Source: Saururus chinensis
Taxonomy: Eukaryota > Streptophyta > Magnoliopsida > Piperales > Saururaceae
Assembly (NCBI GenBank): GCA_035235625.1
Contig: CP141146.1
Coordinates: 1,606,501 to 1,670,500 of the forward strand
Length of the DNA: 64,000 bases
Direction: 5' to 3'
Shown here: positions 45,084-57,674 of the stretch, in pieces
How positions within the stretch are numbered: position 1 is the first letter of the stretch
Layout of the letters: every line of letters begins with the position of its first letter
Translations under genes and position numbers: made by a program
Notes under the pieces: model-generated
Told to the model about the DNA's origin: nothing
What the model saw: the letters and a program-made list of their open reading frames with translations, nothing else
The model's database searches: none

Positions 45084-47437
45084 CTTTTGGAGAAGAAGAG
45101 CTTTTGGGTCCTCCGGTGCCAGCTTCACCTCCACCTCCACCTCCACCTCGATACATATAGAGATGTAGATGGGGATCAGCTGGATCCAGCGAGAAACTTC
45201 CTTTGAAATCAATAATGCAAGTGGAACACGTTCTGCAAATTGACTTCTTTTGCTATAGATTTTGGGAGATGAGTGCGGATAAAGATTGAATTTTATTTTG
45301 ACCCGACTCCATGAATTGATTGGTCATACTTGGATAATTCAGTGTTTCCCCGGCTGAGTGAATCACTAAAGCCTGTACACATCGACAGGGTCCTTTACAT
45401 TTTAATCCCTTGTCCCTAGCTATATTTTATTTATTAGAATAAGTTAATTTTAATTTATTTTAAATTTAATTTATTTTAAAAAAGTAATTATAGTTATTAA
45501 TATGAAAAAATTTGTATAAGCCCTCAGTTCACACGTGTTTGCATCCGCTAGGGCATCATGAACCATTAGTTCCGATGGCATGTTATGTACACTGTCAAAT
45601 TAAAATTTGATGGCGTACAACGCTTAGGCTCACACAATCATGCGTAAACTCGGGCTCAAACGGGAGTCTTATATATTAATGAGACAAAAGGGAATAACTT
45701 TTAAAACCCCGCCAACTTATAACAACCAAACTGATTAGATTGTTTTTGCCCTCTCGATTGGGCCAACCACCCCAAACAAAAAATAAATGATAATTTTTTA
45801 TTAATTATAATTTTTAATTAAAAGTTTTTAATGATTTATATTTTGAATTTTATAATAAAAATTGTATTTTTTGCATGTGTATGTTTTGCAATTTATAAAT
45901 AAAAATAGGATCATGATTCATGTGTTATTTGTTGTAATTAATTGTTAACAATCTGTTCATATTTAAGTGGCTTTTTTTTTCTTATACTATAAAGTCATCC
46001 TACATTGAGGGAGGAAACCTCTCCAATCTATTTGCGTTCAAATTGAGGAGATCGATTGATCAGGTTGACCCAATCTGACCACAAAATAGGGCTGAATTCC
46101 TAAGGAAAAAATCTTAATAGGGCTAAAAATTATAATAAAAAATTTAAAGAACCATATGGCCCCCTGTAGACAAATTTAATTTCCAAATAAGAAAAATGTC
46201 TTCAACAGGCTCATGACTAGAGTCCCTCACTATCATGGTGCATAGAGGCACGGCAGAGCCCTTAATTAATGGAAACCTTTGTACTACTAGGCATGTTTAT
46301 AAACTTTCCCCAACCTTAAATAATGGTCTTAAGTACATTAGCAATCATAAAATGAGTAAATGTGTTTTTTATTAGTTCTTGGCGGTAGAGTAGAAAATAT
46401 GGCAATTTCTAAAACCGCTATCAAAACTGCACTAGAACAATTTAGTAGGTAGGCCCACTAAAAAACTTATTTTTAGCTTTTGATTGAGATACTTAATTAC
46501 TAAGGTAGATAAAAGGATTGCAAACAATACTGTCGTTGTAATCCATCGCATGGAACCAGAATCCATCCAAACTAAACAAGAAGTATTGTCTTCCGTAACA
46601 TAGTGCGATTAATTAGATAATTCACTCTGATAAGAATGGTATGAAGGCTTTTGATCTATGAGTATTTATCAAACATCACAGACCTCCTGTAAAAGTGACT
46701 GAAAATTCAAGGAGTTGTCTTTCATCTCTACCATCGCAGTATTAAATTTCTGAAATTATGCATTTGTGCTTTTGGGATACTAGTTCAACAGTTGAGCTGG
46801 ATGTCACTTGAAAGAAAGCCAAATCTGGCAGCATCAGTGTTTATTTATCTATTTGAAAATAGTACGTAGCATGATGATATTCCTCATTCCCAAGAATATC
46901 AATTGATATTCCATTTGATCAGTTTGATCCCATAATGGTCTGAGAGTTTATTCAATGACATCCAATTTAGGAGGCAGAAGCAGTTGGAAAGCTACCTCAA
47001 ACTAGCAACGCATTTGATAAATCGCATACAAGCTTCCTCGAACTAGCAACTTCCAAGCCGTACCCAAGCATGCAAGAAGAATTTGCCATGTTTCAATGGC
47101 ACCACAAGTACCAACCAGGCCTACTTTTGGTACACATACAATGACGTCCAACAACCCCGCCAGGGGAGTGCTCATGCGAGCTGACACACAATTCGAGTCT
47201 TCTTTACAGTTTGTACTCTGCCCTCCCATTTCCAATGATTGCTTCTTTGAAACTACAATCAGCCTACTGTAACTCTTGCAGTTTCAGGAAAGCCCAGATG
47301 CTGTAACAAGATATCAACGCGTTTTGATCGTCTACAAATGAACACGATGGTGAAGCTGTCACTAGCTTAAATATGGCATATGAGGTTGAGGACTGGAGAG
47401 AAGCAGGCAAGTGGCCGGAGAGAGAGACTTGAAGAAG
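45084..47437. other. Intergenic between PR-10 copy D and the peroxidase
   Basis: No gene is recognised. A (tccacc)n run at 45126-45149 lies in the D 5' UTR. A Stowaway-like fragment lies near 45425-45510. The 46950-47240 stretch, with a repeated aactagcaac motif, is probably peroxidase upstream sequence. Confidence 0.4.
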
Positions 47438-48591
47438 ATGGAGTACCTGTCCCTGGCGATGAGGATGTTCTTGGTATTAGGTTGGCTGGTCTCAGCAAGT
47501 TCCGGCCACCCTGGACTCTCAGAAGATTTCTACGCCAAGTCGTGCCCACAGATGGAAGCAATAGCTAAGCAGGCGATGGTGGACAAGCTGAAAGAAGGGA
47601 AGAGCATCACGGCTCCTTCAACTCTCAGGCTATTCTTCCATGACTGTTTTGTGCAGGTATATATTCTGTTTCCGCATGTTACAGAGATGATCGGACTATA
47701 CTTGCAGAATAATTAACTGTTCTATCTTTCGCATGAATGAATCAAAGGGCTGCGACGCTTCCGTGTTGATCATCTCCACGGCCGAGAACAAGGCCGAGAG
47801 AGACGCCGACATCAACCTCTCCCTCGCCGGAGACTCCTTCGACGTCGTCAACCGAGCAAAGGAGGCGCTGGAGAAGGCCTGCCCCGGCACAGTATCCTGC
47901 GCAGACATACTTGCGGTTCTCGCCCGAGATGCCACCTACTTGGTATCCATTTCTGATTATTAATCGAACAATCAACCCACCATAATGTATAGTTTAATGA
48001 ATCAATTAAAACCCACTTGTAATCTCGCATTTCATGCAGTCAAAAGGGCCCTTCTGGAGCGTAGGGAAGGGCCGAAGGGACAGCAGAACCTCCTTCTCTG
48101 CCCTCGCCGCTGCTGAGCTACCCACCTCTTCGGCCAGCTACGACGAGCTGGTCAAGCGCTTCCGCTCCAAGGGCCTGTCGGACATCGACCTCGTCACCCT
48201 CTCCGGATCCCACACCATCGGCGCCGCCCACTGCATTGAGTTCGCCGCCCGCCTTCAACAAGAGGACACCTCCATGGACCTCCAGTTCCGGAAGCAGCTC
48301 CTGGTTGCCTGCCCGCAGCCGTCACCGGAACCAACCATCGTGGTTAACTTCGACAACTCCACGCCGGTGGGGTTCGACAACAACTTCTTCAAACATTTGA
48401 TGGAGAAGCAGGGGCTGCTGACCACGGACCAGGTGTTGTTGGAGGGGATGGGGAAGGTGGTGGCTCTGTACGCGGAGAACCAGACGCTCTTCTATGAGAA
48501 CTTCGCTGCTGCCATGCAGAAGTTTGGGGAGGTGGGGGTCTTAACAGGAAACCAAGGAGAGATTAGGAAAGACTGCACCAAGATCAACTGA
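47438..48591 (+). CDS. Class III (secretory) peroxidase, 3 exons
   Basis: Exons 47438-47656, 47748-47942 and 48040-48591 join in frame to 321 residues, the usual length. Residues 1 to ~25 ([20 protein letters not shown]) form a signal peptide for secretion to the wall or vacuole. The mature part begins near [11 protein letters not shown]. The distal haem pocket is [15 protein letters not shown] (catalytic Arg and His, first Ca site). The proximal haem ligand His is in [11 protein letters not shown]. All eight conserved cysteines are visible ([34 protein letters not shown]). The C-terminus [15 protein letters not shown] is standard. These haem enzymes oxidise phenolics with H2O2 (lignin, suberin, defence). 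Exons 2 and 3 are GC-rich. The start follows the first ATG that gives a signal peptide. Confidence 0.95.
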
Positions 48592-51457
48592 TATATATTA
48601 TCAATGATAGTCTTTTCTTTCATTTAGTTTCTTAATTTTTTAGTGCAAATTTGGAAGATTCTCAGAGACAATTGAGTCAGGGTCTCAGGGATGAGTAATT
48701 CGTTTATGATATTGATGGGCGTTGATATTCTGTTGAATGAATTAATGAAAGATAGTGATGACGGGTGCACGTTTTGGTCTTTTGGTGGTGGTAATGTGGA
48801 CTACTTGCATTGAATTTGGCCACTCGCCTGCCTTCTTCAATGGGCAAAGAGAGTTTGTTTTTTTTATATACAGATTGGGCAAGGTGAGTTGAGTGTCAAA
48901 TTCAGTTCTACATTAGTTGAATGAATCTACATGTGTCTATATGCACTCAAAAAAATGTCCCCAGTACCCCAATAAGCCTATGAAATATTTTTTAAAGGAA
49001 AGCGGGGTACTGAGAGTATTATTAGGCTACATATACACATGTTCAAATTGAATTACCAGTTCTTACTTCTTAGAGCCTGCCTTCACAATCCCTCTCTCTC
49101 TCTCTCTCTAAACATGTCAACTATCTTTCATGTCATTGGGAATTAAGCACTTCACCAATCACCCACTTGATCGTTCAGGCAATGCTAACATGATGTCTTT
49201 CAATTTTTTTTACGGGAATGACATACAACGACATGAATACCTCTTTCACAAATAAGCAATTTTTGAAATATGTGGGCCGTTTAGGGGTTCTAGAAAAGTA
49301 TTCTTTCTGGAAAATTTTACTTCCTAGAAACTACATTTCCTATAAAAAAATATTTTCCATGGTTGGGGATTTTGTTAGAAAAACTTATTATTAAACCTTT
49401 TTTGAAAAAAATTATTATTGTAATTAATTATGCTTTTCAAATTCAATAACTTAGTGCACTTGTAGATCCTTTTTTCCTATTAACCCTACTCTTTCGGAAC
49501 TATCTGATGAGGAGCCCACCTCCTTCAAGTGACTAATTGGTTGAAGTGGAAACTTTAAATTTGGCTTTTTACATGCAGCCACGAAGTTATCAAGAAGTTA
49601 ATTAGTGGTTTGGGTAAGTTGGATACTACCTAGCCACATAAAGGATTGATTTGCACAAGTTGGACATATATTAATTACTCAATTTCACATGCATTCACTT
49701 GTCCATATGGAATTTTCTTAGTTCAACGGATATCATATAACCTTATACAACTTACTAGAATAAGCATGTGATAGAAAGGTAAGGTCGAAGGGATATGTAG
49801 TCACTCAGGGAAGCATCACCACCCACTCATCACCAAAGGTCGAGGCGAGCAAGCATGTGGACGCAGAAGTAATCAGTATACAAAATATTGTTACAAAGCG
49901 TGCTTCCCTAAAGCAGAGTATCACTCGCTTGTCAAACATTTTCCACCATTACTAATTGACCTCAATACAATTATAAAAGAAAACTTCCAAATAATACTGC
50001 AATTTGTTGACAATATAAAACATAGAGACATGAATTAGCATCTCAAGTACTCTCTCTGTAATGTAGTAGCTCCAATTAGTTTTTCAAAATGAACTAATTT
50101 AGTACTCTCTTTGTCCCACATTAATAACTCTATTTAGGTTTTCAAAATAAACTAAAATTAATTTATTTTGAAAAATTAAATAGAACTATTAATCTGAAAG
50201 GGGAGGAGTATATGATTCACAGCAAGTTATTATTTATTGCTGACCATATATACGGGAAAAATTAAGCGAGCATTTTAGATTGAATTCTACTTGGCATAGG
50301 CCTGAAGTACATATCATAGCACAGGTTCCACATACTACCTTAAAGTAACAAAGCATTAACTAATATTTCGGCCATATAATTACAAGAATAAAAGCATATA
50401 AAGCTACAGTAAAATATATCACAATTATAAAGACAATTAATGTGGGATGGAAGGAGTATTTCCCATTAGAATAGTTGGCTTTTGTCAAAAGAAAAAAATC
50501 ACAAAAAAATTCTCATCTACGCTTAATCTCACTGTCTGCAGCCCTTGGATTGTACATTGGAGAAAACAAAGTGGCAACGTTGGATGCCCTTCCTGACGAC
50601 CCTCTAACAGGAACTATTTCCAGACAAAAATAATGACTTTTTGTGTGCACCACACATTTATTCCAGTAAAAAAGTATAATTTTAAGTATAATTTTAACTG
50701 CGTAAAATATCACAACATTCGAAGACGAGTGATTTGATCCAAGTGAAAAGAGACAACAGCTAAGCCAAAAACTAAACACATGAAAACCTCATTCATGATT
50801 TCCCATGATAAGTCAAATGACATGACAAATATTTTGGGACTCGCTCCTAAACCATTATCTCTAATTAGTTTTGGAGTTTCCTTCAGACAGAATAAGAAAT
50901 GCAAGATATCCACATATATTTGGTCATCAATGTATACAAATTGTTTGGAAAGGCAGCACAAGAAATTACACATGAAAGTTAGAATAAAAAAAATGAGGAA
51001 TTTGATATTGCATTTTTTTTGTTTACAATTGTCCTGCACAAAACTTTGCCCGCCACTATTCCCATCCCATTGAGCCTTGACAGTTATTACATTTTTTGCA
51101 ACGCTTCAATAAATGGCTAATGCTATCATAATAGAATGACGTGAAGCGCCAAACAAAGTCCACTGTGAAAGTCAGAAAGCCGGAGCTCAACCTATTTATT
51201 CACTTCTATCAAGCTTAACCTATTTATTCACTACTACCTCTCTCCCTCTGCCACATATTGAAAGACTAACAGATTCTTCCTTTTTTCATCACTTCTAACT
51301 GAGGAAAAAAATCAAATCAGCAAGAGAAGAAAGTGGGTACCTTGGTGGTTATCATCAAGAACATTTTAGAGGGAACAAAAGAAAAGGAAATTTGCAAAGT
51401 TCCTTCAATCCACCCTTCTCCTGAAACTAGTCCCACTGGATAAACTTGTCATTCGTT
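48592..51457. other. Intergenic between the peroxidase and ITPK
   Basis: No credible gene; the ~100-codon frames near 50513-51073 are AT-rich and lack family features. It contains a (CT)n microsatellite at about 49096-49112, the MITE at 50105-50208, and a segment near 48960-49045 (cggggtactgag...taggctacatata) resembling 63405-63450. Confidence 0.4.
50105..50208. mobile_element. Compact Stowaway-like MITE (hairpin)
   Basis: 104 bp flanked by TA on both sides. The left arm ctctctttgtcccacattaa and the right arm (complement ctcctcccctttcagattaa) continue in pairing through ctatttaggttttcaaaata, so nearly the whole element folds as one hairpin. Confidence 0.7.
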
Positions 51458-52507
51458 TCAGGACTCGAAGCCATTCTCCTCCTCAATCGTCAGTACTTCC
51501 GAAGGACCCATAACTTGTTGAGCAGCTTCTTCGCTGTTCTTGTGAACAATCTCCCAGAAGAAATCCGTCAAAACAGTCTCATAGTCGGGCATTTTCGCAT
51601 AGCCCGGAAAGTAATTGATGTCAATCACCAGATACCGGTTGCCCACCTTGGCATCCCGAATCACATCAAAATTGAAGAGATGCAACCCCATGACCCGCCT
51701 CAGCCCCCTCGCAATCTCTGTAATAAAGCTTGTCGGGGGCATCTCCGCCTCCTGAATCTGCACTGTCTCGTAATAGTTGTTGTTCCGGTGGTCCTCTCCG
51801 CGATCCTGCGGGGGAATGTTGGAAACCTGCGAGAACGACACCGAACCTTCCGAGCTGTCGAGCTTCTCCTCAGACACGTCAGGGAGGGACTTCCTCTTCA
51901 CGCACTTCACATGGTCGCCAACAACATAGACCTTGAATATCACCCCGCCGTGGTTCACGAACTCCTGAAGGACGATGGGAGGCTTGAGCTTCAGCAGGCC
52001 GTCCCGGTTGAAGACGAGCGCCATCTTGTGTGACTTGGCGCTGCCGTCGGCGACGAGAGGTTTGGCGATGACGGGGAACTTGAGGCGGTCAAGGGCGGCA
52101 GGGTCCGTCAAGTCCGCGGCGCTGTAGACGACGATCTGCTTGGGAACGCCGAAGGTCTCGCCATCGCCAGCGGGGGCGGCGAGCTCGGAGACTACCTGAA
52201 GCATGGAGATCCGGTTGTGGAGGCGCTCGATGGCATCGGGCGGGTCGATAATGGCGACGCCCGGATTGCTCGCGGCGTACTCGCGGAGCTGGGAGCGCCA
52301 GTGGTCTCCGGAGAGCTTGTGGATGATGCAATCGAAGGGGCCCTGGTCAAGGAGCGGTCGGGAGGCGTCGATGCGGATGAGGTCGATCCCGCGCTCCCCA
52401 GCCATGCTCACCAGGGTCCTCTGGATGAAGCTCTGCTGCTTCTTGGGCACCAGCGCGTACCCGACGCCGTACCTCCTTCCGCCATTGCCGGGCTCCGGCG
52501 ACTCCAT
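51458..52507 (-). CDS. ITPK1: Inositol-tetrakisphosphate 1-kinase (ITPK1-like)
   Basis: This ATP-grasp kinase phosphorylates inositol polyphosphates (InsP3/InsP4 on the route to phytate; plant ITPK1 also makes InsP7). The intronless frame of 349 residues from the ATG at 52507 is near the family's ~320-350. Conserved segments in order are [97 protein letters not shown] and [15 protein letters not shown], the last with the metal-binding Asp and Asn. The N-terminus is Gly-rich without a targeting signal, so it is cytosolic or nuclear. The 5' half is GC-rich. The frame continues upstream only from non-ATG codons. Confidence 0.95.
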   Translation of the reverse strand: MESPEPGNGGRRYGVGYALVPKKQQSFIQRTLVSMAGERGIDLIRIDASRPLLDQGPFDCIIHKLSGDHWRSQLREYAASNPGVAIIDPPDAIERLHNRISMLQVVSELAAPAGDGETFGVPKQIVVYSAADLTDPAALDRLKFPVIAKPLVADGSAKSHKMALVFNRDGLLKLKPPIVLQEFVNHGGVIFKVYVVGDHVKCVKRKSLPDVSEEKLDSSEGSVSFSQVSNIPPQDRGEDHRNNNYYETVQIQEAEMPPTSFITEIARGLRRVMGLHLFNFDVIRDAKVGNRYLVIDINYFPGYAKMPDYETVLTDFFWEIVHKNSEEAAQQVMGPSEVLTIEEENGFES

Positions 52508-55500
52508 CCTCTGCAACGCCCCCGAAACGGAGAGAAAGAAATAAAATCACAAATGTCGATGCAGAATCCGACAACAAAGCTCGCGGAAATTATCGGCAAC
52601 CGATCAGAAGAGGATTCAGGGATCGGAGAGAGGACGGGAATGGGGCGGAATCGGGGGAGGCGGAGGGGATTGGGGTTCCATTGCTGCGGCTTAGGGTTCG
52701 GCTTTGGTCGGTCGCGGGAAGGGGATCCGAATTCCGAGCAGGAGAGGAGAACGCCGCAGCAGCGAAGGCAAAATGGGCCGGGCGGGGGGTTCTGGGTATT
52801 TAATACTATACGCGTCCTGGTTCTTGTGCTCGGCTTGTGTGTGAACCCGGACCGGCTTGCGGTTAATGGACGGTGGCGTACGCTTGGACCGGACCCGTTC
52901 CCGCTTCCGGTGGAAGATAAATTGGGACCCACGCAACAGCATGAGAAATTGCTTTGGGAATTTAGGGGGAATGTGCGCAGCGGGAAAGTGGGAAGTGCGG
53001 GAATAATGGCATCCGATGCTCGAGTGGGGTCCAGAGCCCTAAGAAGGGAGATGAGACGGACCTCTAACTGAGTGGGGTCCACTGGGTTCCGCTACGGAGA
53101 AGGTGGTCGTCTTGGCCTGGTAGACATAGTGGCGCAAAATTTGTAGTGCCGCGCATTCCGAGGCTCAAAAGAATGTGGGCCCCTGTTTGGTAGCCACCGA
53201 GGGAGGCCGTAGTCGGGAATTCATCACGTGTTGTGTGACTTGGGCAAACTTACTCTACTATTTCAGAGTCAACATGCTAAGTCATGCCAAGAAATAAAAA
53301 TATAATTAAAACTTCCTTACACATAGTCGTATGAGCTCCTTTTTTTTTAGAATAATTAGTAGCTTAAGCCCCACATCGATTAATTTCAGAACATGCTTTT
53401 TTCATGAAAAGCCATCTCAATCATCTACGGTCAGATTATGGCGGCCTGAAGCTAAGTACTGACTAGACATATTCAATTTGCAATTAAAATTTTACATTAA
53501 ATTATTTTTATCTTAAATTAATAACTCTATTTGGTAAAAATACTTATTTTATATTAATAACTTTATTTGGTTAAATTTAAATAGTTAAGTACTTCCAAAA
53601 AGAGCATCGCAACTTTATTTTCCCTCCTCTTTAGATGTGGGTTTCATTATTCAATAAAAACTAACTACTCAAATGTAGCTACTTATATAAGATAGATAGA
53701 GTATGAATTATTTTTTACATCTTCTTGTACCATGTATCAATTGCAACTTAATTTACCTTACAGACAGTGAGAAATAGTGATGACAAACAGACTAGGAAAA
53801 AGAAATGTAAATGGAAAAATGCATTTAAAAATGGGTTAGTGCTTATGTGGCATAATCGACCATAATGAAAGCCAAAATCACAAGGCCACACATTAACGAC
53901 AGAATAAGAAAACAGAGGATGAACAATGCTTGTCTGGTGGACCTGAGTACAATGCTTGTCTGGTGGACCTGAGTGCATAAAAACTCACTCAATGGCAACA
54001 TAATGCAATCCAGCTTTTAAAAGGAGAATGTAAATCACCAGAATTGAACAAATGCATTCGATTCAGTAATATGAAATGGTGCTCAAAGAATAAAAACTTA
54101 AACACCATCTTCACTCAATAAAGACTTAAACTCAAACTCATTTTATAGCATAAGACTAAAGCCACCTGCACAATGTACCTAATGCTATATTAAATATAAA
54201 GAAACCTCTTGGATTTAAAAACCAATAATGATACTACATAAATTTAAAATATATGCCTCTTATCATAAGAGTATTGATAAATTCCTCACACAATTGATTT
54301 ATTAGGACAACATCTCCATGATCTTCTCTCTAGTAGTGCCTCAGCATTATTATCTTATTCAGATGACTTAAGAGACACATTATTCTACTTATATTCCTCA
54401 AATAGTCTATTACTCACAACCCCTTTAATAATGAGCTTAGTAAAGAAATTGTGGATGAGACTACATATAAGGTGACAATGTCTCTTTGATATTGAAGGAG
54501 AACAGCTTTTATTTAGCTTGAGCTGTGATCTAGGCGGTGCAGAGAGAGGGAGAATATATATAGAGAGAGAGAGGGAGGGAGGGAGAATAGAGAGAGAGGA
54601 GATGGTGGGAGGCCGAGAAACAGAAAGAGTGGTGTTGGAGAGATGTGAGCAGTGTTGCCATGGAGAATGAAGCATGATGGCTCACTGATTGTACCTGGAA
54701 ACCCTTAAGACTTCTTGATGGCGTAGCAGAACGTCTCGACCCAATGAGTGCAGAAGACGGTAGAATTGAAGTGTTAGAAATTGTAAATTGTAATCAATCT
54801 TTAGATAAATAGCAAAAGCAGTTTCTTTTCAAAAGATAATTGATCCTTCCTACGTTTCGATTTCCACTTTCATACCTGTTCAAACAACGCCAACTGACTT
54901 ATCGAACTATAAATCAAGTCAAATATATCTTGTACGCTTTCACCCGAATAAGTTGCACGTTTATGCCCCTTGATTCATGCCCATTTGATGCTTCGTCCTT
55001 GGTCACACTTTAAGTAAATGCTTTTTGAAGTCCAAGTTCCTTAAAAAGGCAGACTCATTTCATGTTTTCCTTGTCTGTATCAACACTAACAAAAAATCCC
55101 CATTTGGATTTATATTTGATTTTAAGTGCCGTAATATTGGGCCCCTATAGTTTTGCAAGTTTTGAACATCATTAATAGTTTTCTACGGCCGCAAGGCAGC
55201 GCCATTAGTCTATTTTCATGTCATGGTTAAAGCTGCCTCCGGGCGCCCTCCCTGCATAAAATTGTCACAAAAGAAGATTCATCGCCTAAGATGTATTACA
55301 TCAAATAACATTATGGGATGACGCGAGTATGCCCAGCAAACGCAGAAGCTAGTGCAAAGGCTTTATGTTCCAAAAAAGCTCTTTCAACACCAAAGATGAC
55401 TAGAAGCTTGTTGTACAATAACACATGCGACAAGTACTTTATGTACGTACTTCATCTGGAATACAATTAGGCCAATTGCAATAAAAACGTGCTTATTCTA

Positions 55501-55595
55501 ATGCCACCAACAATAGCGCAATCCTCTCGGATATCAGCTAACTGTTTCATAAAAAATGGATAGAAGAGGATGTCGGTCAAATTAGAGATTGCGTG
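52508..55595. other. ITPK upstream region and intergenic DNA
   Basis: 52508-53090 is GC-rich and likely contains the ITPK 5' UTR and promoter. A Stowaway-like copy lies at about 53495-53700 (ttaaattaataactctattt ... aagatagatagagtat). A 25-bp tandem duplication (tgcttgtctggtggacctga) lies at about 53926-53975. An (AG)-rich tract spans 54537-54604. No gene was found. Confidence 0.45.
54537..54604 (+). repeat. GA-rich simple repeat
   Basis: Imperfect (GA)n/(GGGA)n tract: gcagagagagggagaatata, then tatagagagagagagggagg, then gagagaggaga. Confidence 0.8.
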
Positions 55596-57674
55596 CTATA
55601 GATTTTTCTTCAAATTTGAAGCAGCAGATTTAGAAAAACCATCATGACTGGAAGATCTGATTATAAAGAGAACTGTTTCAAGCAACATCCCAAATACCAA
55701 GCCAAATATGCCTCCAGCTGCATTCTGCACAAGGAAAAAATACTTCAATTGGTATCTTGCAGATGAAGGATAGTTTTAAATGAAGCTTTCTTCAAGAAAT
55801 ACTCTATAATAAGAAGGGCTGGATGTTTCTGACGTACCATAGCAACGCTATTACTGAATAAAGCTCTGAAAGTGGCATATCCTACCAGATATCCAGTGAA
55901 CATTATCGCCACTATATGCAGACCTGCAAAACATCAAATTTTGAGTCATCATACTTTATTGTCACAAGGTTGCTCCAACAACAGTTGAACTACTTGAAGC
56001 ATCCTCATATACATTGGTAGAGAATCCGAGTGGTCATAAGATTAAGCCAAGCAACTTAAAGACTACATGATCCAAAGGGGAGGACCATTTTAAAGATGTA
56101 AAACAAGTGCTAGCATAGTCAGTATGTTCTTGCAAAATAGCATGTTGAACATCAAATTATCTACATCTTAATAATTTGTTGATGCTGCCACCTTAGTTTG
56201 AATATTTGATGAATTCAAATGAAATAAATGAGGCAGTCATAACAAAATCTTTTCTCGCTAAAATGAACAGGTACCATGAGAAACAAATATTAATTGACAC
56301 AGTGATGTTCATCCAGTAAGGGGTAAAAACGTGACAATGAGCACCTCAGATTAAACACATTATACAATTATTGCCACATCTGAAAGAGTAAACAGAAGCT
56401 AGAGTGGCATTTATAAGGTTCAACCTATATGGGACACAATCCATAAGTATAATGAGAAAAATATGAAAAAAAAATTCTATATTCAACGTCATAGCCCTTC
56501 GTCATTATGCTCATTTCTATGGTAAACTATAACTACTTATTTAATTTTCGAGGAAATGACCTCCTGTAGTGCAAACCTTCTACAGTCAACTAATACGCTC
56601 CTGGGTTAAGCATACATGGTACACTTGCATCAACAAACAGAATAGCTTTAAGGCCAACATATCGCAGATACTCCACCACAAATGTCAGTAATCATTAAAG
56701 ACAAAAACATAAGCACCAGAAACTGAAGGGTAGACAACAAATACAAACAGTTAATGGGCAATTTGTCTAAAGTGAAAACAAAAATAAAACTTGATCCAAA
56801 GGTAGGGTCATCTTAGAAGTGCCTATTTTCTAGTATTTTCTCCTCAAGCAGCTATACCAAAACTCTGCATAAATTGGCCATAAGGGATAACATGGCCTCC
56901 AAAATTTTGCAATTTCTATTTACAGGTTCATCCAAGAGAATTATATTGCTATACTAAGTGGCCTCTTAGCGGGGAAACACAGTTCTCATCAACAGGGTTA
57001 GCACTAAAGCTGGCAGAAACAAGTTAACATTTTGACTTCATTACCATGCTTCTGCACACAACTCAGCAAAAAAAAATTGTTCATGCACTTGAATAATTGC
57101 ATCTTAAACTTCCGCTTCCAGTGGAAAATGCATATCACTTGTAATCTTAACACAGTGATAAAAGAAAAAAGAAAACTTGCCAAAACCAAGCTGATCTCTA
57201 TAAGATGAGAAGGACTCCTTGGCCCTCTTCGGAGCAATGTCCTTCACAAGCTCCTCATAAGCTTTCTTTTCCACCAATTCCTCCAGCTTCCTCAACCTCT
57301 CCTTCAGCTCCTTGCTCTGAAACCAAAAAAAATTCCAGAAAATCATATCCAACAGAACCAGAAAGTACCCAGAAAACTCTGGCAGCCAAATTTCTCTTGT
57401 TATATCACTTCATCACCTTTTCTCTAGGCTTCGGGCTGGAGAATTCAAAATTGGTCCCAGAGAAGAGATGCCGGAGATTGGGACGGGAGGAAGGGGGAGA
57501 GGCAAACCAGAGACTCCTGATGGACTTGTAAGGGACAACCTCTTGAGAGAATAGGCCCAAAGCGATCTCCTGAAACTCAGTGCTGAGGCCTTGGCTTGCC
57601 ATGGCAATCGCAAGAAACGACCGGATACTGTCACAATTGCGGATGAGCAAGCCCTGAGTACCAGCATCAGGCAT
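55596..57674 (-). CDS. Vma12/TMEM199-like V-ATPase assembly factor (4 exons)
   Basis: ER membrane proteins of the Vma12 family help assemble the Vo sector of the vacuolar H+-ATPase. Exons 57674-57417, 57316-57181, 55923-55838 and 55724-55596 join in frame to 202 residues. The N-terminal ~85 residues are cytosolic and little conserved. Exon 2 gives a charged helix (KELKERLRKLEELVEKKAYE) and VKDIAPKRAKESFSSYRDQL. Exons 3 and 4 give two membrane helices, around HIVAIMFTGYLVGYATFRAL and AAGGIFGLVFGMLLETVLFI, followed by a short basic tail. This hairpin topology is the family signature. Intron 2 (1257 bp) appears to use a GC donor (G|GCAAGT) with a normal TTTGCAG acceptor. The start is the first ATG in the exon 1 frame. 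Confidence 0.87.

Noticed and set aside
44894-45212. N-terminal extension of PR-10 copy D through a Glu-Val repeat
   Set aside because: No ATG in frame upstream of 45083; the repeat is a (tccacc)n tract in the 5' UTR.
47411-47437. Longer peroxidase N-terminus
   Set aside because: The frame opens with GTG; the ATG at 47438 gives a clean signal peptide.
50513-51073. Three ~90-110 codon frames between the peroxidase and ITPK
   Set aside because: AT-rich, Phe/Leu/Lys-rich composition expected from non-coding DNA, and overlapping on both strands.
51458-52516. ITPK start three codons upstream
   Set aside because: The upstream codon is TTG, not ATG; the first ATG is at 52507.
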